A program made the position numbers and the translations under genes. Shown piece after piece: positions 9,701 through 25,130 of a stretch of DNA of 64,000 nucleotides. Every line of letters starts with the position of its first letter. The stretch's first letter is position 1. Under the pieces are notes generated by a model. It had not been told where the DNA came from, searched no databases, and saw only the letters and a program-made list of their open reading frames with translations. Source of the stretch: Urechis unicinctus. Lineage: Eukaryota > Annelida > Polychaeta > Xenopneusta > Urechidae. The stretch covers positions 14,804,785 to 14,868,784 of the forward strand of contig CM067346.1 of NCBI GenBank assembly GCA_034190875.2. Reading direction: 5' to 3'.

Positions 9701-12679
9701 CAGGTCTCTGGCGCTATGATATATCGCTATGAACTTAATACTAGCACTTCCATGAGAACTATTCAGGTGGCTGTTTGAGATTCACTTGCTATAGGTTGCG
9801 TGAACGCTTTATAAGTTCACATCATGACATCTGTATAATAAGTAAAGTGGTCTGCTTATTATTACGTGTGGTATTACATTCAGTTAATTGGCTTGTTTTG
9901 TACTCGTTCTCAGGCTGCAATAGAAGAATTGACTGTGATGAGATCACACATGCCCGAAATGCACATCCGGGAATAAACCAAAACAATTTGTTTCAATAAG
10001 TAATTAACTGTTACCGTGTAATTCATACTTTCCTGTCATATCACAAACGCACTAATGTCAAGCATAATCAGGGGCTGTAAAGCCTGAAGACCTGAATGAC
10101 TGCGAGATTAATGACAATACTGGTGCCATAAATCAACAAATGTAAATATGTACTTCTAATTGACTAACACAATTGAAATGCAATGTTTGAGTTACACAAT
10201 TGTAAACGTAAATGAGTAACAATGTGCCAGTACTTCATTAGTGTTAGTGCGTAAACCCGCGTTATCGGTTCAACGAGGTATCTAGTGACCGTAAGAAGAT
10301 GACTTTTCGTGCTCGTGGGGCCACCTATCCAACCGGCTGTTGTGACGCAGACTAACACAAAATAGGGAGTAGATTAGATGTTAATCATCTCTTAGCTACT
10401 TTGGATTCAGACAAACTTTGCGATGCCAAGCCAACTCCTGACGAATACTCGCAATATATCGCCCTCGTACATCACGATCGTACTTCACAACTGTTTCGTC
10501 CCATGCGGGTTATGTATAACTACCGATTGAGTGATTGTTTCGCAGTCCAATGGTGTGCAGCCACCACAGCTGAACTTGATATAGCTTTGATAAAAATAAT
10601 GTTTCAATAATAACATATTTGTATAACAATTTCTTGTATACAAGATTCAGCTTAATCAGCTATATTTGTAAAGACAGTTGCTGTTTATTTGATAATGCAG
10701 TGTGCCCAGAGCTAAGCTCATTTACCCAGTTTCCTGCTCTCCCACAATTTCAGTATGCATAATGCAGCCCATTAAGTTCATGTGAGAGAAGCTCCGTAGT
10801 ATAATACTTATTTTAACGTTGCCCAGCTTTAAATAATTTAGTTTGGCGTTTGAATGTACACATGCATCGGTCGTGTTATATCCCCATATGACCCCAACGA
10901 GTCAATGCGATTTATGTACGGCATTAGTTGAGCGTATACATGTAATCCCCTAAGCTGATGTATCGTGAATTGTGATGCCTCAGATAGCAGTAAGGGTATT
11001 ACACCAACAAAGTATATGACGGGTCTTACCAAAAGGTGTGATGGTTTGGTTGATCACAAGACGTTCAGGTGTTAACAAGAAGGTAATATAACTGACTATC
11101 ATTCTGTACTTAGCACCACCCGGATGCACATTGTCCGGTCCAGCTAAAGACCAGAATAGGAACTATTTTTGTGAACTGTAATCGAGCAGGGTAAAAACAT
11201 AGTTCTGCATATCATGTAAATGTCAGTGAGATCTTTGCATCGAGCTTCTAGAAAAGTCCACTTATCGTTGATTCTCAGCGGATGTGTCATTATAGCAACA
11301 ACCGATAATGATGGATAGCGCAGATGTCACAGCTATTTTAACATACTCGGCTGACGTCATCTTTACATGACGTGGATCAATACCAATAATACATTTTAGC
11401 TGACGCAGGCACTATGGCAGTCAATTATATAAGCATGTCTTTCCGAAAACAGTAACCTATACAAATGATTTCTACTAATTAGTTTTGTGATGTAAAATAA
11501 AAGACGGTGTCGTGAAATTTCATCGCTGCTTTCAAGCCCTGTCAAAATTCACTATGCGCGATGCCATCTCATTTTATTGAAACTGGCGACGCTGCTTAAC
11601 ATTTTTAGCAGGTCCACATGTATATTTTCTATAGAAACGACAGCGAACGTGACTCACACTATATGGCATATTGCTAGCCATCTACCGTGCTTATAGCCCG
11701 TTCCAAGTCTACTTCGTCACCACTGTGTCAACTGATGTGACCCATATGGCCTACCTACTGTGGCAGACGCTTATGCACATAAATGGCCGCATTACCTACC
11801 ACCTGTGCCATATTTGTTTACTTTCCTCTGGCAATGTAAGATTATATGTGTTCTACAAACAGGCGGGTGAAATTATTGTGTACTTTTAACTGTGCTACTG
11901 ATAGCTGTGTCAAAATCATGCATTAGTTTTATTAATATGCGTATATTCAGACAAATTCCATGTGTAAATCCTGCAGGGACGATGGCGAAGTCACCCAAAC
12001 TTTCGCGCCCTCATCTGTATATTATAACAGTGTGGTACATATGTGGTACGTGTCTGCATTCATAATGGTACTCGCCTCATGTATTCTCCGCATGTAGATA
12101 ACTATTTTCAGAAGAATCAGGTGATCTGTCCATTTATCGGCCTACGGCTGTGCGTTAAGCCGTCGTTAACTTTTGATCAAAGATAAGTCACACCACCGGC
12201 AACTAAGCAATATTGCATATTATAATGCCTATTGCTGCTGGCCAAACACACAATTGAGTCACCAATAAGAACGCTTGAAAGATGAGCCATAATACTGGCC
12301 ATCCCTTCATATATGATAGATTTCTGATGATCGAAATAAGTGTCTGTAAACAGACCAGAAAGGTATAGTTACATCAATATTTATCTACAGCCGCAATATC
12401 AAGATGTTTTAATCCCCCTCGTTTACTCGCCATGAGCGAACAATGATTTTAAGGTAAATCACTACGCATCTCACCCAGAGGAATCACTTACACAGCATTG
12501 CATGTTTAAGTACTGATGTGAAAATCAAAACCAGACATTCAAAGCGACCGTTAACGATAACGCTATCATGTAGGTTGGCTAGCATTAAAGGTTTCTCTTT
12601 GGCGTCATGCAACTTCTTCCGACATTCACACTACTCCTCGGAAATACCATATCACACACCTCATTGCTCTCTTAAAACA

Positions 12680-12798
<119 letters not shown>

Positions 12799-15642
12799 GA
12801 AAGATAGTCACCTCTGAGGGGATCAGCTAGATAGTGATGTCACATATCTTAGCGTATTATCCCCGTCAGTCCTTTGCTTTATTTGTCTTATGAATGAGAC
12901 CATCCCATCTAATTAGTAAATAAAGTAGAGGGAAATCCTTACGTATCGGCTGTGAATTACTGTTTTGTTATGTAACGGCTGTGAGCTTCTGTTTCCGGCA
13001 GATTCATTTGCAAGGAAAGAACCTGGTTACCGCGTCAAAAAGTAAATTATAACCGATGACTTTCAAACATTGTCTCCTAGACACATAATCGTTGAGAGAG
13101 CTGTTTCTGTCTTTCCTAATACAGAAGGATCGAAGGAGGCTTTCTGACAGACAGTGTTCATTGTTAAACTCCGAAGGTTTGTATTCAGGGAATATTGGTC
13201 GCAGCCTAAAGTTCACTTTTGTGCACGGGCATGAGAACGACAATAACTTTAGAATTCCACGCCATATCGAAGATATCATCAAAGACTTCTTTGAATGTTA
13301 CATAAAACGCTGTCGTTAAACAAATCAGTGAGCTGGTCCTTTGATCCTTAAAGTGCCTATCGCACGAAAAGTCATGTCATTTTTATTCGATAGTTAACAG
13401 AAATATAACCCAAAAGTACCTATTCTGTTTGTGTATCAGCCGTGAAAGAGCGCGCTTTCGGATCGAAATTTGACTTTAACGACATGTACGGCGTATCGAA
13501 ACGACTAGCTCATGCATTATTAATCTACGTGACGTCAGCGTTACGATTCCAAATAGACATAAATGGATATGCTATTCGCAACCAACTTCTTAAAACCATT
13601 ATTAAACCTCTGTAATTCTTAGAAGTAGCAGGAATGTACCTAATTAAATGGATTTTGAAGCCGTCGGTCATGATAATGGCTTGCTATATTTGATGAATAC
13701 CTTTCCCAGCAGCATCAGAGTCCTGGGATTTGTGTTATCGACTGACATTTGGCCGATGACTTACATGCCGTGTTAATCTGTTGCTTGCAAGTGACACCCT
13801 TCCAGACAAGTACGCAGAACCATTGATGGTTATTTCCAATTCAATATACGAAATCGGCGATGCTCCGTGAAAGATATGAGCATACAATGTCGGGCAGCAC
13901 CAAATGTGGTTCTGTAGTTGTTCATAGTGTACTGTCTGTATATATGTGTCACTCTACACATTACAACTTGTATATGAGTAAATTGATTAATGGCAGGCAG
14001 TTGTGTGTAAGTACATTGTATTAATGACAGGCATGTGTGTGGTAGGCAGTGCTTGGCAGGTAAGAATAGACCATATCTGTAGCATAAATCTGCGTCCTAA
14101 TGAAGTCTTAATTATACCAAAACCGTATTGTTTAGACATGGGAAGCTGTATGTTACTTTGATGGTAAAATGACAATGATGATACAAAAACAGTAATGTAT
14201 CTGATACGTATGTTAGCTTTGTGATACCTGGTGAAAATGCTATCCACCGAAAGTTAAATACTACAGACATTGGCATTTTTCCAAAAAGACACAATACATG
14301 CAATGACCCTCATACTAGCGAAAATAGACCTGTGTGGAATCTTACCCAAGGTTGCAGTATGCTCGATGGGTGACTGCAATATCACATAAGATAACATACT
14401 TAGATATAAGAAATTATTTATTTAAACTATCATCTGAGCAGCTTTACCATGATGCACGACCCTGCGGGTGCATCATGGTTATCTAATAACTCAGCAAATT
14501 AGTTACAAATGTACCTTCCGAACTAATGGCAATCAGATGGCGGTTATATAACTATACATACTGTGTTTTCACTTGAGCATCATAAACATTTCCAAATACC
14601 TCGCTCCCTGACATGCCCAGAGAGAACAGCGATGTAAACCATTAAATATCCAGCGTATATACTCCCATCGAATGAACTTGTCTGCCAGCGAAATTGCTTT
14701 CTCAAAGTTACGTGTTGGCGAATCTGAAAATGCTAGATATGTCTGTATAAAGATCACAAAAGAGAAGGGATGTTTTTATGCGTTGTCATCTCCCTCCATG
14801 TCGTTGTTACCCCACCCCTATCCCCTTTCCTGGGGACTGCAAGTAATACCCCTTAATGAATCAACCCGTTGTTTTGCGACCGCCCACATAAGATGTAATA
14901 ATAGACGTAATGAGCTCGAATGGCTTTAATAATTGTGTGAAAGACAACGAAGGATAATCTGCTGAGTTCCTCCTGGAATATGTATTACTATATTTAAGAA
15001 GACTACCGCGCCCTAGGTTGTTTAAAGGAAAATGCACCGTATATATTTCATACACTTGCCGGACAATGATTACAATTCATCATTGCCATTAGTGAAGATA
15101 TACTTATGCAAGATTTCAAATCCAAAACGTATTATAAATGCTTTGACATAATGTACAATTTTTTCTTGCATATGCAGACGGTTGGTCCATCCAAATGCTG
15201 GCTGAAAACAATCGGGTAACGCAAGGTCTGCTGTATCGGCTTGATACCCAATGAAGTCATCAACACGAAAAAACTCACAGGCAATATATAATACGGTAAT
15301 AAAATCTCTACGTGACAGCATAACGATGCCTCGTCGCCCTCCATGCAGTGCCTTCATTAATCAGTTCACCCGCCATAGAGGAAGAAAGCAAAAAATAAAG
15401 CTGTTACACATTAATAGCGCAGTGATCAGTACTAGGCCACAATATCAACACTGTAAGTTGCAGTGAAGTAACGTATGTGTACTAAATTATATATTCAAGG
15501 CCCCGTTAATACAAAAACATAAAGGTGAAAGACAAGCTCCATTCAGCAATTATCTTACGTCCTGAGTGCTCACCATCAATGGCGCATTCATTGCATCCTT
15601 GTCGCCAACGGCTTTCGTTGGTTTCTTTCTTTGCCTAGCATT

Positions 15643-15725
15643 TTTTTATGGACATCCTTTCATTTTGATAGACATTCTTTTATTTTGATAGACATCCTTT
15701 CATTATGATGGACATCCTTTCTTAT
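15643..15725. repeat. 20-bp tandem repeat, about four copies
   Basis: The unit is GACATCCTTTCATTTTGATA with small variants. The matching site in unit 3 (53,289-53,328) has about two copies. It is T-rich and noncoding. Confidence 0.75.
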
Positions 15726-16452
15726 ATGTTGAGCAATTTGATTAATGCTCATATTTCGACTGTGTAATAAAGCTTGGCACAAGCGAGTGCCTAATTTACC
15801 TTTGCTACGTTCTTGATGTATGTTGACTGCCCACATATTCTATCCCATCTGCTGTCATGTTATTATATTCTGATGTCAATCATGTTCTAACGTACTGTTA
15901 TCTTATCCCGGCAAATTAATATTGAACAATGAACTACAGATAAACTTGACTTTTCAGACACAGAGGTTTGGATAGCATAATGCCATAGCATTTACATTAT
16001 TTCCAGTTTATTCATCATTTGGAAAAGTTCATTGAAGACTAGTGAGTGTCATCGAAGATTGCTCATTCATAGTTTTAATTTCCATACACAAGCAATGACG
16101 ACAATTTGTGGTGTGTGAAAGCATCAGTAACAATTTGTCCACGGCCCTAAAACGGCTCAAGCAAAGTCCAGTTAATACACCACATACTCAAGCTATCATT
16201 AAAGGATTTATAGTCTTAGGCATTTTCTATTCCTGGCCTAATTTGTAAACAATTAGTCAGATTTATATACACCAGACCCTGAGCATGAACACGTGGAATT
16301 TTCTAATATTTGACCAGAACATCAGAAGGAATGCTGTCTAAAATCATACAAAAGCCTACATTATAAAGTATGGAACTGCCAATAATGCTATGCTAATCCA
16401 AGATGTACAGAATGTATGTGTGATGCCTAGTTGATGATGATTGTCATTTATT

Positions 16453-16680
16453 GATACACGGAATAAAATACATCGTTTCGGTTTTGCATATGATACAGGG
16501 AGTAAATATATATCATTTCGGCATTGCTTATGATACAATGAGTAAATATATATCATTTCGGCATTGCTTATGATACAGGGAGTAAATATATATCATTTCG
16601 GCATTGCTTATGATACAATGAGTAAATATATATATCATTTCGGCATTGCTTATGATACAGGGAGTAAATATATATCATAC
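16453..16680. repeat. 40-bp minisatellite, about 5.7 copies
   Basis: The period is 40 bp with core GATACAGGGAGTAAATATAT followed by ATCATTTCGGCATTGCTTAT. Copies alternate between CAGGGAG and CAATGAG forms, giving an 80-bp higher-order period. One copy has an extra TA. The matching site in unit 3 (55,769-55,850) holds about two copies, so growth happened after the units separated. Confidence 0.88.
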
Positions 16681-19049
16681 CGCTTTTCCTATAAAAGGGA
16701 CTTAGCATGAACTGCAGCAGTGGACCTCAATAGACTGTCTTGGGTTTACTTAAACTTAATTTCCAGTAAATCTGAAGGGCATGATACGGCAGCGAAAGTA
16801 TGCCTGGTCGAACTCACAATGATCTATCATTGATAGTCCCCAAACAGCATAAGCGGTAGACTGCTGTCATGGTTGTGCAACATCAATATGGCCACGATGA
16901 AATTTATGATAGACAAGCGCAACCAACAAAGACAAATTGACACCGACACACTGATATTACAAAGGAATACAGCCCATCACTATGTGCTGGTATGCATAGG
17001 AACTACAAAACACCAGACAATGCAAGTCAGAGCTGCAATGAAATATTATCAGTCAATTTATGCTGGCTAGCATACTTCGTCCGTGAAAACCTTTCAGGTG
17101 GCTGTGTTAATCTGTTCTAAAACTCATAGGATCATATAAATTCTATGTGCAACATCGCCCTCCCATTGACATGGCCAGGACAGGGTGTGTACATTATTAC
17201 GCAATTTTGTCGCACTGACTTTCACTTACCGAATGGATTCATATACTATTTTCACAAAGCCATCATCGGAGGTGTGATCTGTTTCAAAACATCCGGTTAC
17301 TTTATGTTTGACTTGGATTGGCTATTTATACTTCACCGGCATGCGAACGTCAAATGATTTGAGAATATTTTGACAAGAGAATTCATCAATGGTGGCCACA
17401 AAGATGTCGCATTCGATTTCTATATAACTTCAGAGAGGCGCTCCTAGTTGTCATCATTATGCCTTATTTTTAGACACCAATGTTGCGTTTTGGAAAAGCA
17501 ACAATTCGCCATTATACCCGAAAAGTTACTCCCACTCAGTGAGTTTATGAAAGTGTGATACTGAATACCTTCTTGCTTTTAATGAATTGTCCAAAATAGA
17601 ATAAACACATTGCGAACAACATCATAATATTTCAGTAAGACTCCGAACTTTGAAGGCTGTATGGGACATCGCTTTCAATATGACAGGATAGTTTGGTGAT
17701 GCGCATTCTAATTCAAAGGAGAAAAATGAAAGCTTCTGACATTGGGCAGTGGAAGGGTGGGGTACTCATCACAAGTGCTGAAACAAACTTGCTACAGGCT
17801 AAATTAGCTGTTCAACATCTATATGTATTGCCCTTTTAGCTGTGATAATGCGTTGTCGCATTTAGTATTAAACGGCTCTTCTAAATAGAATGTTTCAAAG
17901 AACTCGACGCTTTGTTACCAAAATACATTTATTATTGGTATCAAGCTTAAGATTTAGGATGTTTTTCTTATTACGTTATCAATTTGTTCTGTAATTGCAA
18001 GCAACAGTGGATTTTCATAGGCAGAGCTGTTCTAAAACAAATTAAAGGATACTCTTGGTCCACAATTATACACAAACTCATTGGCAAAGCAAAGTTGCTT
18101 CAATAATCCATGCGTCATTGATTCATTTGCCTTCAGAAAACCACGAAAAGCATTCCTGAAAGCTAAGAAAATAATGTCTACATCTTGTCAGACCATTCCG
18201 TAAGCAGAACAAACATGAAGGGACGATTGAACTGTAGGAGCTGCTTATGATGGCTGTACTGCACCCTTTAACTATGTACACATCTTGAATACAATTGCTA
18301 GCTATCACCTATCATTGGGTTCTGTTACCTGTTAGTACATGATAGTGCATGAACACACCCATGTGTATTTATCGCTGATTGTTTCATATCTGGTCTGGTC
18401 CTTGTGCCACCCTCGTACGACCGTGGCGACGGATTTTGATCTGGTTGTGATATGCACTAAAATAAATTGTGTCAATTGATTAGCAGCCTGAGAATTGTCC
18501 GATTCCACTCTGGGATCAATGAATAGAATGGCAGAGCAATATTTAGGGGGTCAGGGTTTTAGTACCAAAGATGTTAATGAATCAATGACGAATTTGATTG
18601 AAGTAACTTTCAATAAATAATTCACGATCATGCGTTGCGCCATTCACCCTAACGATACGAAAGAAGTGTGTACTGGCTTACAGCCATTGTTTAATGCTGA
18701 ACAGCCCCAGGAATGTCTTGCATAGCTTACAGCGGAGCATTCCATAATCGATTGATTTTAAGCCGACAATCTTTTCAAAACTAGTTGCATATCGGGTGTT
18801 CCTCACAAAGACTCGGTATTCACTGCCAGCAAATATCGCTCTCGTCTTGCAGTGGACCTGCTACTTGTCAATTAATTTATCCGCTGTTAACAATGTATTT
18901 CAAGCTATGCAGCATCGGATTGATACCAAACGTAGTCAATAGGCAATATATATATACAAACTGTGCAGTACAACGCAGGTCAAAATATTATCGAGAGAAA
19001 TATGGTTCACTGATTCTCATCGCGCGCTCCAATTGCCGTCTGCTTTCAT

Positions 19050-19118
19050 GTATTAACCCCCCATAGTGAAGTTGACAAAGAAGCCAATAAAGGCCCCTTG
19101 GAAGCCATATCCAGCTAG
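19050..19118 (-). other. Short hydrophobic reading patch conserved between B copies, unit 1
   Basis: On the - strand the frame reads AGYGFQGAFIGFFVNF after a possible TAG acceptor. The unit 3 counterpart at 57,785-57,842 reads AGCGFLGAFIGFIVNF. It looks like part of a membrane helix but is short, and I cannot assign a family. The flanks have stops in unit 1. It may be a fragment of an old exon. Confidence 0.22.
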
Positions 19119-22100
19119 TTGCTTAAATGGCTACGTTTCTATAATACAGAGAAGTTGAGGGCATGGATATATGACACAATTAAACCTATAAGTATAATTC
19201 AGGCAGTCATAGGAATAATCAGTCCCAAATACCACCTTTCGCCATTGATTGTGGATACAGGACAAGCCAATAACGTTTCTATTCCAGTAATGTGTTTCGT
19301 AGCTCTATTCTAGACCCATAACAGTCGGTATTGTTCTAATATTGCTTACGGCATATCAAGGATACCATGCTCAAACATTAACAGGACTGACATCAAGTAT
19401 TTGCTGCATAATTGTGGCGACTGACATTTATTGATAAATGTTACTCCGCTTTGATTACGTGCGGAGACGTAACAACTTTAGTGTCATAGATAGTGGTATA
19501 TTGTGACGATTCAAGGCGCGGGGCAAATAACAACATATCTGAGTCATGTAGAAGCCCTGAGTTGCACCCTTACCGGGGTCAAGGTTAGGCTTTTATAAAA
19601 GGAAGAGCTTATAATTAGCCACAATTAATGTCTCTCTATGGTGTGGGCGTAAAACCGCCTACAGCACTGCTTCGCTGCGTTATATTGAGGCTTATAGAAC
19701 GCTTCACATCAATATGCTAGATTTTATATTATGTTGGCCCCTTAGGCAAATGTTTGGTTCTCAAACCAGCTTTATATCGTTGAGCTAATGATGTTGTTTT
19801 TGCCAGTAGCAAAGACTGTCCTTCAATGCGGTTTGACAAATAGCTTTTATAAATAAGACGTTTGAGTTTAAAATTCATATCACTGATGTTTTCATAAACT
19901 GATTACCAGAACTGACAGTGTATGAGCACACGTAGACAAGGAAACTACCTTTATTGCACTTCTTTATAATGCAAAGCATGTAATAAAACAATTATGTGGG
20001 TCATTTATTGTAGTGTCCAAGCATTCCTCTCACCCATTGTAGCCAAATGATGGCTTCGTAGTGCAGGTGAGATGTACCTGTATGTTAGTCTTTATTAACA
20101 CCATCCAGGTCCTCGTGAAAAATCGATACATAAGCAGCTAGATCAAGAGCATAAAGTAGGCAACCTACGATACCGTAGCATACAAATTAAATTATCTGCT
20201 TGATATAATGTATGCATAAGAGACTTTAACATGACTTTTTGTAGCATGTATATTTGCCATTTATATTGTACAATGTTAAAATCTAAAATAATGATGCCCC
20301 AAATTTCTTTCTTTGATAACGTATATTTCATCCCATGGTTGTCATCGTAGCGACCCTTACATAGAAATTATGCATGGAATGAACTAGTGGTGGGAAAGGC
20401 TGAAAAGCCTTGTCGCTCAGTATTGGCATCGAGTGTTCACCCTGCAGATTTAGTATCGCAACCCGGTTGAAATGAAAATATACAGGAAAGAAATATAAAG
20501 AGACTTGATGACGGATATCATCGATCAATACAGCAGATGGTCTGCACCCCTGTTACTAATACTTGCTGAATCATGAGCATGTTAAGGGTTATTGCCTTGG
20601 ACCGTATCAAATGTTCTACGGTTAAATTCGCTCATCTGCTTACATATAATTATGCATGATTGGGTCACGGGTACAGTGTGCTCAAATGCATCAGGCGGAA
20701 AGCAACAATCGCTTACTCAAAAACATGTAACTCTAAGCTAAAGCTTGTCATTTCCACAAACAATGATAAGCATTCGCCAGCTAGGCACCAGTTAGTAAAC
20801 CAAAGACTTTATGTTGTAATTAATTCTTGGCGGTGCCATAATCTTCGTTTCCCATCCAAAGTGCAAAATTATGTCAGTAGGAGGTAAACATAATTGATTC
20901 TAAATGGAATTAACCTGTTGCCAACTATATTGCTCATATATGCCGCGAAAAACTAGAAAGTGTCACACATTTTGTGTTCATTATATCAGAAGAATTAGAT
21001 ATATCCGGATATGCTTACAACAACAAAACTTTAATAACCGACAAACATCGGATATGCTATTCCTGACCACCTGCTCTTGTAATATAGAAAAGAAGTGCGC
21101 AGATTACAAACCTATATTATCGATATTGTGAAATGTTCTCGATATAAGTCAAATGGCTATCTGAGTGTGCGATAGGCAAGGCAGCCGCCAATGGCGCAGA
21201 TCATATCATCGTTCTTTGTAGCCTCAGGTCAGTCGTAATGTGATGAACGCGGTACCAATAGTAGACAAGAATAAGCCCCAATGAATTGATGAGAGAGAAC
21301 TATTGATCACAGTAAGACACTTGTGAGATGTTGTATAGTAGTCCTAGCCGACCAATTGCAGTTTGCATTTGAGAGAGTCAATAATCCTATTTGTCACTTG
21401 AATGTCCGGTAATGGAAGATAAATTAAGCTGTTTGATCACACAGAGAGGAAACAAGCTCTTATCGCACATACAAAATGTACAACATGGGCGTCGTGCTCT
21501 CTTTAACGATGCAGAACTGACGCCGACTGACACCGGCGCCGACTCCTGTTGTAGGCTGTCACGTCCACTTTGAATCTATTGCTGTAATTTTGATTATTGA
21601 TTATAATGACTACCCGTTGAGCAAATATAGCAATAACGCACAAACTGAGCAGACACAGCGCTGACCTTACCTAACGATACTTCTTCATACCTATGCAATA
21701 AACAGTCCCCATGTTCTGAGAAGATTCAAAAGCCATAGGTTGATGTCACTGACATTGCCATGGTAAGCCGGATATGGCCCACACATATGGTCCGATGCAT
21801 ATTGTAAATGTTTCATACCACGTATGTAGATGCCAGAGGCAGGACAAATTCCTTCTCATAGATCCGATACTATCAACCCACGGCGGAGATCAGAGCTGTT
21901 TATCAATATATGACAATACTAATTCCGCTGCAGCACGCACCATCTGGTTTGATTGTGGTTTGTGCCTCAAACCGGTTGATTTGTGAAAACCTTATATTAA
22001 GTCATTGCTTCTCATGCATGCTGATACTTATCAAGCAATCATCCTGCGTAAGTAAGTGTGAAATGGTTCAGTCCACCAAAATGTCACCCTATGCAGCACA

Positions 22101-22801
22101 CATGGACATTCGTCATTCATATAGCCTTATAGCCCCATATAGAAACATATTCTACCGATATGGTTTACCTACTTATTGTCGAACACACGTTTAAGGACAA
22201 TGGCATAGGGATGTTCGCAAGCTTGCCAACTGCACCATGTACGTTGTTTCCCTCAACCCATGTTAGACGTTATGAACATTACTGGTAAGCTCTTTCTTCT
22301 CAATATAGCATCAAAACTCCTCATGTTGTGTTTGAAAGTGGAATTATATATGAGAAGCATCGCTTATCTGTCCTGGTACAACAAATATATTAATAGTGGT
22401 TAGTGCATTCAACAAGTAATATATCAGACCAATAAGGAAGACCAATACCCCGACAAATGCCTCATAGAAACATATAACCTCAGATGATACACCTTGTGCA
22501 AATAACAGATAATATCACAAATCGCAGGTGCTGACTAAGCCTTTAGTGCATGCGGTAAAGTGCGAGGCTTCGTATTCAAAGAAAAGTGCCTAGGAACTAG
22601 TTGCATTGTATTAGATATTTCAAGTGATAATGCCTCTGCTGCCTAGACGTTAGATTGTTTATGTTCATGTTAGTATCAAATTAATCAAATTTATATCAAA
22701 CCTATACAGAAAGATAAGAGGCTTTCTTCGCCTTTATTGTGTGAAAAACAGACTAAAAGCACTATGTTGTGCTTCTTACTATCCTGTTGTTGATGGTCAA
22801 A

Positions 22802-22909
<108 letters not shown>

Positions 22910-25130
22910 ATAATATCTCAATTATTCAATTGTAAGAAGGGGCTAACGTATGCAACTCACTTGATATCGCAAGGGCACATAATGGAACAAATTTGAACAA
23001 GCATTAAGGATAATTTCCCAACTATTGTATTTACAATGGCGTTCTGAAGAATTGACGTCTCAATAACAATTATTACGATAACTTTAGTGTAGTCTGTACA
23101 CCCCATCTGCATAAGTACGGATTGACGGTCAATCTTACTGTTACTTCTTTTGATCCATCATCAAACATATATGTGTCATCACCTAGTGTTTTCGGTAGTA
23201 ATCCCTCATTACTGCCATATATTCTGCCTTCCTTGGAGCGTGAGTGATTATTCATTCAGCTATTTATTTAGTCGGAACTTAGGCCTATATATGCTTCAGT
23301 TAGCATGGACAATTAATGAGCAATCCTTTGGTAATTGAACATATAGGAACCGTAAACCAATGGCTTGGATCCGACCATTATTTCAAGTCAAAGTGTTTGA
23401 TTTTCAGACATATTAGCTACATAATGTAGCATATTCTTTGCAAACACCTGCATCGATCTCCTTGTTCCAGAAAGAATGCAATTAGCTATTAAGTAAGCTA
23501 CGTCAGACGTTTTTTTCGCACAATTCGCCCTTGATACAATGTTGGACAATATGTGCTAGCATGTTCTATTTTAAGTTGAATAATGCTGTTACCCAGTAAC
23601 GAATAAGTCATTTAATTAACACAACCGCTATCTAGTTAGTATTGTGCCTGAAGAAAGGCAACCACAGCCATCAAGCACTCCATAATAATACTACTACTCT
23701 CCGACATCATAAAACCGTGTCTGTCTACATACATGGTTAAAGTTGTAGCAAAACCCTGATATCACACCCTGATTTATATAAACAGTTCATATACTTGTAT
23801 GAATGGTTCCCACAGAGCATATACAGTACTTAACACACAGGTAGAATATTCATCATCTGTGTAGATATACTCCAACATCTCTGCGTTAAAGAATCCTTGC
23901 TTGAGTTGTCACATCAATCGCGAATACGCACTGCGGCTCATACTAAAAAAACCGTTGTGATGAATTATTGAACTGAAAACTTATCACCGGTGATCTCAGC
24001 GATTAACCTATTCCTTCCGATTTCATATAATCATTGCCGCTACTTCGTAGAATATGACATTTAACTGTAATATTGTGTGAAATCCTAAGATATTATTCTG
24101 CTGTGCAGAGTCAATAGTGAATAACACAATAGTTTATCTAAGCTCATAGTACCGGCATAACGATGGTCCCTGGCGCTGTAAGTGGCGCTTTCATTGAGAC
24201 AGCGACACTGATGGGTTGAATTACTTTGCACCAAATGGGAAAGCCGACTACAAGAGCCCTGGAGCAATCATAGTGAGCTAGAACTGGAATGTTCAGACCT
24301 GGTTACAATACACCTTCATGGAAGAAAAATTGACGGTTATTTTAAGTTTATGTATATGTATATATATGTATATGTATACTTTTCATAGTCTTTGGCATCA
24401 GTAAATTTGTATTATAGGGTCTGCATGTCAGGGTTGGCTAACCAAATGTTTATTGTGGTTCTTTTCTATCAATGATTAGCAAGCAGATGTTCCCTTTGAT
24501 TCCCTACAGTTGCTTAGGTTGACGATGCTACAAACACGTTCCATGGTCATAAAGCTGTTTCATCGTGTTCCTCCATCGGCCTGGCCGTGTTGTTTTACTT
24601 CACTCGTTGACTTTTATGCGCAGATGAAAACATCACCAGCATTCAGTGCCTACATTTCATGAAGATCCTGGGACTTCTGTAAAAGATAACAGGTTCAAAT
24701 GTGGGTAAGTTATCATGATTTCGTAAGAGACGTGGCAAGTAATATGTCTGTGCAACAATAGAAGGATGGCGTGAATGTGTAGGGTAATACATCATGTTTT
24801 ATCATCGATTCATACTTTATGCTAAAGATTTTTATGTATGGTGACCCTCGTTCACTCATATCCTCAAGCCAATGGGTCTGTTAACAGTCGTCGAAGTAGT
24901 GACATTGATGGTCAACTATGCACATCATATTCGTGCTCACTACATTCACTGTTTCAATATTTACACAAATGAAAGCTGTTATCGTTATTTTGACAGTTTA
25001 ACAATGATGACCTCGTGTCAAAACCTACGTCAGGCTGGTATAAAGCATCTACATACACCTGCGCCATCGATATATCATCCCATTGAAAATCACATCTACC
25101 TATTAATTCAGATGGAATATCAATCATTCG

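Noticed and set aside
13092-13319. 75-codon frame with IPRHIEDIIKDFFE
   Set aside because: The unit 3 copy (51,613-51,840) has several frame shifts and no family is recognised.
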